From JALXCG01 sp026991065 [NCBI: Gemmatimonadota bacterium] (GTDB taxonomy: Bacteria; GCA-2686955): DNA of 20,012 nucleotides. This document shows, in pieces, positions 16,159-20,012 of this stretch. Location of the stretch: the NCBI GenBank assembly GCA_026991065.1, contig JALXCG010000057.1:1-20012 (forward strand), written 5' to 3'. Below the pieces are notes generated by a model. That model was not told the origin of the DNA, did no database searches, and saw nothing but the letters and a program-made list of their open reading frames with translations. Numbering within the stretch: the first letter of the stretch is position 1; every line of letters starts with the position of its first letter. The position numbers and the translations under genes were made by a program.

Positions 16159-17477
16159 CTTTCGGTCTCCGCGGAGGCCTGTGCCTCTTGGTCGAGCGGA
16201 ATCCTGATCGTGAAACAAGCCCCGGATCCGGGTGTGGACTCAGCCTCCAGTTTGCCGCCATGATCGGCTTCGACGATTTGCCGGCAGATGGTCAGTCCCT
16301 GCCCGGTGCCGACGCCTTCAGGTTTGGTGGTAAAGAACGGGTCGAAGACCCGCTCCAGGATCGCGGGGTCCAACCCCGGTCCATTGTCCGCGATGCGGAT
16401 GCAAGCGTCGTTGCCATCACAGAATGTTGTGATGGAAATGAGACCCCGCTCATACTCGGCCGGTACTTTCTCGGCCACTGCCTGGGCGGCATTCACTACC
16501 AGGTTGAGAATGACCTGGTCCAGGCCATTCTTGATGCAGACGACCGGCGGAAGGTCGCCCAGATCGGTTTCCACTTCCGCCACATACTTATACTCATTGC
16601 GAGCCACAAGCAGCGTGGTTTCGACCAGGCGGTTCAAGTCGATCGCCCGCGGTGCCTGCGCTCCCGGATGGGCGAACTGTCGCATCGCGTCGACGATGGC
16701 AGTTACGCGTTGTACACCTTCGCGGGCCCGGGCGCACGCCCCGGAAATCTCCTCCTGGATGAATTCAATGTCGAGTTCAGATTCCAACTCAACCAGTGCG
16801 CGCACGATCTCGGGCGCCAGGGGTTGCTCTCCGGCATCGCGGATCGCTTGGCGGTAGGCATTGAGTGCTTCGCTCAGCCCTCGCACACTGTCGTCCAGGA
16901 AACCGACGCTGTCACCGACGAATTGAATGGGCGTATTGATCTCGTGAGCAATCCCGGCCGCCAGCGCACCAATGCTGCGAAGTTTCTTGTCTTGCGCAAG
17001 TTGCAACTGCCTCTCCAGCCGATCGCGTTGGTCGAGCGCAACGACCACCAAGCCACACTCGCCGGAGTCGACTTCAATGGCTCTGACATGGAGGCTTACC
17101 GGTACCGAATCGCCCGAAGCCGTGGCGAGTTGCGCATCGATGGCGTGTTTGGCCGCCGCCGCGGCTCGCAGGTCGGTGCCGGTCACCGAAAAAAGGAGGG
17201 CCAGCGGGGTACCGATCAATTCGGCTCCCAGGCGTTCGCTCAAGCGCTCAGCAGCGCTGTTGAAGCGAGTGATGCGGAGGTCCGAATCAAGGAGCAGCAC
17301 AATTCCCGGCGCTACGTCCATGACGGTTTGTAGGCAGAGGCCACGGTCGCGCGCCAACTGTTCGGCGCTGAGCAATCGGCGCTCTTGTAACTCAAGCATG
17401 TTCTCCAGAGCTTGGATGCGCTCGATCGGAGGGGTCGGAGCCGGTGGATCTTGCGGTTGTTGAGGGGATGCAGGCAT
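16155..17477 (-). CDS. Soluble PAS-domain sensor histidine kinase
   Basis: Histidine kinase, 440 residues from the ATG at 17477. There is no transmembrane segment, so a cytoplasmic signal or a partner input is expected. Residues 1-17 are Pro/Gln-rich, about 18-48 look coiled-coil, and a PAS domain follows (about 49-150; VAPGIVLLLDSDLRITRFNSA spans its start). The phospho-acceptor His178 is in AGIAHEINTPIQF. The ATPase domain shows the N box (LNLVVNAAQAV), G1 (IADNGPGLD), F box (VFDPFFTTKPEG) and G2 (GTGQGLTICRQIV). The frame is open upstream to 17654, but that stretch has no family resemblance and contains a terminator-like hairpin, so the ATG at 17477 (AGGG 9 nt upstream) is preferred. First gene of an operon with two response regulators, the natural phosphotransfer partners. 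Confidence 0.92.
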   Translation of the reverse strand: MPASPQQPQDPPAPTPPIERIQALENMLELQERRLLSAEQLARDRGLCLQTVMDVAPGIVLLLDSDLRITRFNSAAERLSERLGAELIGTPLALLFSVTGTDLRAAAAAKHAIDAQLATASGDSVPVSLHVRAIEVDSGECGLVVVALDQRDRLERQLQLAQDKKLRSIGALAAGIAHEINTPIQFVGDSVGFLDDSVRGLSEALNAYRQAIRDAGEQPLAPEIVRALVELESELDIEFIQEEISGACARAREGVQRVTAIVDAMRQFAHPGAQAPRAIDLNRLVETTLLVARNEYKYVAEVETDLGDLPPVVCIKNGLDQVILNLVVNAAQAVAEKVPAEYERGLISITTFCDGNDACIRIADNGPGLDPAILERVFDPFFTTKPEGVGTGQGLTICRQIVEADHGGKLEAESTPGSGACFTIRIPLDQEAQASAETES

Positions 17478-17512
17478 GAAGATCGCCCTGGGCGTGGTCT
17501 GGAAGAGTGCCG

Positions 17513-17544
17513 AAAAAAGCGTTGCCTTGGAATGATCGGCAACG
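17513..17544 (-). terminator. Intrinsic-terminator-shaped hairpin in the histidine kinase leader (possible attenuator)
   Basis: Reading the minus strand, CGTTGCC (17544-17538) and GGCAACG (17526-17520) form a perfect 7-bp stem with an 11-nt loop, followed after one C by six T (17518-17513). This is the form of a Rho-independent terminator. The gene on the other side is divergent, so no leftward gene upstream needs terminating; the element sits about 36 nt before the kinase ATG. It could attenuate the kinase operon or block antisense transcription from the phosphodiesterase side. The repeat could also be a protein-binding operator. Shape is seen; function is inference. Confidence 0.5.
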
Positions 17545-17617
17545 GGTCGAGGTTGGTGAGCGGATTCCTGTGACTTTGTTGGACTCAAACAGTGCCCGGC
17601 GCGCTGCCGCGAAAAAG

Positions 17618-17664
17618 TTACCCGCGTCTGATAGTATGCCGATACTTCTCTCAATCCCTGTCAA
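17618..17664. promoter_or_regulatory. Candidate divergent promoter/operator between kinase and phosphodiesterase
   Basis: On the plus strand TTACCC (17618-17623) and GATACT (17641-17646) are 17 nt apart, a weak sigma-70-like pair about 38 nt before the phosphodiesterase ATG. On the minus strand a consensus TTGACA (17664-17659) has CATACT (17638-17633) at 20 nt, longer than usual. The overlap of both candidates contains a 14-bp palindrome, AGTAT-GCCG-ATACT (17633-17646), which could be a regulator site. All of this is suggestive only. Confidence 0.25.
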
Positions 17665-17683
17665 CTACCACTGATCGAGACCC

Positions 17684-19570
17684 ATGGTGCATTCTGTCAA
17701 ACCATCTCCACTCAAGGCCCTTCTCTTGGGCGCCTTTCTCACTGTTGGTCTTGCGCTGGCCCTGTTTGACATCGCGGTTTTCGCCAGCGCCGCTGTCGCC
17801 GATCATTTTGGTTTTGTCCTACTCTTTGGGGTTCTTCTGCCGGCTGTTTTGGGTGGCCTGCTGGGCGGTGGGGTGCACCTCCTGGGGCGCTTGATTGGCC
17901 GCGCGGCGACGCCGGCAAATGGCACGCTCGCGGTTGCCGGGGGGGGGGCTCTGCTGCTCTTTCTGCCGGTACTGGTGGCCCCGCTCTTCGCGACTGAGTT
18001 GCCGGTTCCCGCTGCGGGTTCCGCGGAGCACCCACGAGTCGTTCTGCTCGGAATTGACGGGGCGACATGGGACCGGATGGATCCGCTCATCGCTTCAGGA
18101 GAGATGCCGAATATCGCGCGCCTCTTGAAAAGCGGAACCCGCGGTATTCTTGAATCGGAGTTGCCGGCCTTCTCGCCAATCGTCTGGACCACGATCGCAG
18201 CCGGAAAACCGCCGGAGGTTCACGGCGTGAGCGGTGCCAGTGAAACGGCGAAACATGTCGGCTGCCTGCGCATCTGGGACATTCTGCGACACGAGGGGTT
18301 TACGACCGGAACTTTCGGCTACCTCATCACCTGGCCGCCGTTGCGCGACCCAACTGGCTTCACGGTTCCGGGGTGGACCGCCCACGGTCCCGAAGCGGAG
18401 CCCGAAGAATACGGTTTCGTCAACCGGCTGCGCTTCTCCTTCAGTGGAAGTGCGCTGCCTTCCCCCTTTGAGGTGTTGCGCATCTACCGCGACTGGGCGC
18501 GTGCCGGAGGGCGTTTCTCAACCATCGCCCGGGCCTTTGGGCGCTTCGTGGATGCCGGAGCGATCCCCCCTTCGAAGGAGGATTTCTTCTACCTCAGCCG
18601 CGAAGCACTGCTCGATATCAAGACGGATGCCTTTGCGCATCTGGTGCGCTCCCGTCCCACCGATTTTACCGCCTACTACATCGACACGGTCGACAATGAG
18701 AGTCACCTCTATTGGCGGTGGTTGGAGCCGGAGAAATTCGAGAACGTCGACCCAGGGAAGACTGCGCGTTACCGGGATGTGATTCCCATGACCTATCGGC
18801 ACGCGGACGAAGCCGTTGGGCGCGCGCTTGATGCCATTGGTCCGTACGACCTTCTCTTGCTGGTTTCCGATCACGGATTTCAGGCCGGAAACCGCAACCA
18901 GTTCACAATCAATATCAAGGCGCTGATGCAGGCGATTCAGATGCCGGCTGATGCCATAGAGGATTTCGTGATCATCTATCCGCGCTTCTATGTCAAGCCG
19001 GCTTCACCCGAGGCTGCGAAAGAGATCATCGATCGCATCGGCCGGGTGACCGAATCGCAGACCGGGATCCCGTTTTTTGTGGCGCGGCAGGTCGAAAGCG
19101 GTGATGTGGAGATCGGTGTCAACAACACCGAGATGGTCAAGGAGGTCAAGGCCCGAGGGGAGACTGCCCAAGACATGGCGAGTGCCACAGTACTCTTCGA
19201 GGGAACCAGCATTCCCGTGCGTCAGTTGGTTGATCTGGCAAGTCGGGCGTTCAGTGGCGCACACAACCTCGATGGCATCATTGTTGCCCAGGGGAAAGAT
19301 GTGCGTCAGGGAGCGACCATTGGCCGTTCCAGCATTTACGACGTTGTTCCGACGCTCCTGGCCGGCCTCGGGATGCCGCTGGCCGAAGATATGCCCGGAC
19401 GCGCGCTGACTGAGATCTATCGCGATGAGTTTCTTGCGGCTCATCCTCTACAGCACGTCGCGACCTATGAGCGGGAAGGCGAACGCCCCGGGAGCGCGGT
19501 GGTCGAAGGGGAGGGCGACATGCCGGATGCGCTAAAGGAGCACCTGCGTTCGCTTGGCTACATCAATTGA
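17684..19570 (+). CDS. Membrane-anchored phosphodiesterase/alkaline-phosphatase-superfamily enzyme
   Basis: Metal-dependent hydrolase of the type-I phosphodiesterase/nucleotide pyrophosphatase fold, 628 residues. The N-terminus carries three hydrophobic segments (about 11-34, 43-66 and 81-103), so the catalytic domain from about 117 probably faces the periplasm. Metal- and nucleophile-site motifs: VVLLGIDGATWDRM (D125), AFSPIVWTTIAAGK (Ser164 is the probable nucleophile position), DTVDNESHLYW and LLLVSDHGFQAG with its Asp-His pair. The ending LKEHLRSLGYIN is common in this family. Substrate unknown: nucleotides, phospholipid head groups or phosphonates are possible. The ATG at 17684 has only a weak ribosome-binding site. 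The gene is divergent from the histidine kinase. A ten-G tract (17939-17948) codes three glycines at the start of the third hydrophobic segment. Its stop overlaps that of the convergent gene by 8 nt. Confidence 0.88.
   Translation: MVHSVKPSPLKALLLGAFLTVGLALALFDIAVFASAAVADHFGFVLLFGVLLPAVLGGLLGGGVHLLGRLIGRAATPANGTLAVAGGGALLLFLPVLVAPLFATELPVPAAGSAEHPRVVLLGIDGATWDRMDPLIASGEMPNIARLLKSGTRGILESELPAFSPIVWTTIAAGKPPEVHGVSGASETAKHVGCLRIWDILRHEGFTTGTFGYLITWPPLRDPTGFTVPGWTAHGPEAEPEEYGFVNRLRFSFSGSALPSPFEVLRIYRDWARAGGRFSTIARAFGRFVDAGAIPPSKEDFFYLSREALLDIKTDAFAHLVRSRPTDFTAYYIDTVDNESHLYWRWLEPEKFENVDPGKTARYRDVIPMTYRHADEAVGRALDAIGPYDLLLLVSDHGFQAGNRNQFTINIKALMQAIQMPADAIEDFVIIYPRFYVKPASPEAAKEIIDRIGRVTESQTGIPFFVARQVESGDVEIGVNNTEMVKEVKARGETAQDMASATVLFEGTSIPVRQLVDLASRAFSGAHNLDGIIVAQGKDVRQGATIGRSSIYDVVPTLLAGLGMPLAEDMPGRALTEIYRDEFLAAHPLQHVATYEREGERPGSAVVEGEGDMPDALKEHLRSLGYIN
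17939..17948 (+). repeat. Homopolymer tract of ten G inside the phosphodiesterase gene
   Basis: Ten consecutive G code for Gly86-Gly87-Gly88 and the first base of Ala89, at the edge of the third hydrophobic segment. Loss or gain of one G would shift the frame before the catalytic domain. The frame is intact on both sides in this sequence. Confidence 0.9.
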
Positions 19571-19572
19571 TG
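19561..19572. other. 12-bp perfect palindrome providing the stop codons of two convergent genes
   Basis: CATCAATTGATG reads the same on both strands. On each strand it supplies ATC AAT TGA, so both convergent proteins end in Ile-Asn and the two coding regions overlap by the 8 bp at 19563-19570. No intrinsic terminator is seen for either gene, so the two transcripts probably run into each other. Confidence 0.9.
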
Positions 19573-20012
19573 GTACTGGCACCGATCTCCCAGTCGTCGG
19601 CCACGTAGAGCACCCCGGAACCATTGTCGAGCTGGAAATCGAACACGGCACCGGTGGTTTCCAGTCGCGCCAGCGGTTGAATGAAGTTGAGTCCAGGGGT
19701 ATTGTCGACCAGCAGGATCCCCATCTCGTGGAGCGTGATTCCGATCTGCCGTCCTATGATACCAATGTTCTCTGGATGGCCGACCGTTGGGTAGCTGTCG
19801 AGGATCTGCAAGTCGGGTTTTCGAATCAGGTGTACCGGGCCGGCATCATCCGCCGCATAGAGTCTATCAGCAGTGGCGAACACTCCTGTGATGTCGGCCT
19901 CGCCCCCCGGAAACCCCACGGTGTCAACCGCGGTGGGATGGCTCGGATTGCTGATGTCCAGGCGGATGACACCCAGCCAGCTGGCGGGGAGCCAGAGGTC
20001 ATTGCCGTCGGG
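19563..20012 (-). CDS. LVIVD-repeat beta-propeller protein, C-terminal fragment (N-terminus beyond the window)
   Basis: The frame is open from the right edge to a TGA at 19563 (149 residues visible), so the start lies outside. The visible part has repeated beta-blade units: VIRLDISNPSHPTAVDTVGF matches the LVIVD pattern (strand, then D-I/V-S-N-P-x-x-P), and looser copies follow as RLYAADDAGPVHLI, GRQIGITLHEMGILLVDN and GSGVLYVADDWEIG. Such proteins are usually exported and of unknown function; a general WD40-like or YncE-like propeller is an alternative. The visible end has no secretion-sorting domain or anchor. Convergent with the phosphodiesterase gene and overlapping it by 8 nt, which does not by itself imply a shared role. 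Confidence 0.65.
   Translation of the reverse strand, partial: PDGNDLWLPASWLGVIRLDISNPSHPTAVDTVGFPGGEADITGVFATADRLYAADDAGPVHLIRKPDLQILDSYPTVGHPENIGIIGRQIGITLHEMGILLVDNTPGLNFIQPLARLETTGAVFDFQLDNGSGVLYVADDWEIGASTIN

Noticed and set aside
17478-17654. 59-residue N-terminal extension of the histidine kinase
   Set aside because: No domain similarity, and it would place the terminator-like hairpin inside the coding region. The start at 17477 gives a normal Pro/Gln-rich N-terminus followed by coiled coil and PAS.

Overview
The window is a GC-rich (about 60% by eye), densely coded stretch of what looks like a Gram-negative bacterial chromosome. The reasons are a periplasmic solute-binding protein with a Sec signal and no lipobox, an inner-membrane importer, and two-component signalling with HD-type output domains. 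I cannot name the species. The mix of an LVIVD-repeat protein, a membrane-anchored phosphodiesterase/sulfatase-fold enzyme and HDOD regulators fits uncultured FCB-group, Acidobacteriota-like or related lineages, but this is only an impression. I see no tRNA, rRNA, CRISPR array, insertion sequence, integrase or phage gene. No stretch longer than about 210 bases lacks a gene.

Layout: (1) 1-4001, minus strand: an oligopeptide importer read in the order yejB-like permease, yejE-like permease, yejA-like binding protein; the last gene runs off the left edge. (2) 4165-7114, minus strand: two overlapping family-4-type glycosyltransferase genes, transcribed towards the importer. (3) 7316-13742, plus strand: a five-gene reductive pyrimidine catabolism cluster: beta-ureidopropionase, CoA-acylating (methyl)malonate-semialdehyde dehydrogenase, class-III aminotransferase, and the PreT and PreA subunits of dihydropyrimidine dehydrogenase. 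(4) 13764-17477, minus strand: a soluble PAS histidine kinase followed by two response regulators, one with an HDOD output and one with a degenerate HD-GYP output, all overlapping. (5) 17684-19570, plus strand: a membrane-anchored phosphodiesterase-fold enzyme divergent from the kinase. (6) 19563-20012, minus strand: the C-terminal part of an LVIVD-repeat beta-propeller protein whose stop codon overlaps that of the enzyme.

How the genes fit together: PreT/PreA would reduce uracil or thymine with NAD(P)H. An unlinked dihydropyrimidinase would open the ring. The amidase would release beta-alanine (or beta-aminoisobutyrate), CO2 and ammonia. The aminotransferase would give malonate semialdehyde, and the MmsA-type dehydrogenase would turn this into acetyl-CoA (or propionyl-CoA). 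The other blocks have no clear biochemical link to this pathway.

The less ordinary signals are a terminator-shaped hairpin in the kinase leader, an HD-GYP domain lacking its catalytic motifs, a ten-G tract inside the phosphodiesterase gene, a 12-bp palindrome that supplies both stop codons of a convergent gene pair, and a hairpin spanning the ribosome-binding site of the yejB-like gene. I did not find a convincing wholly new system.
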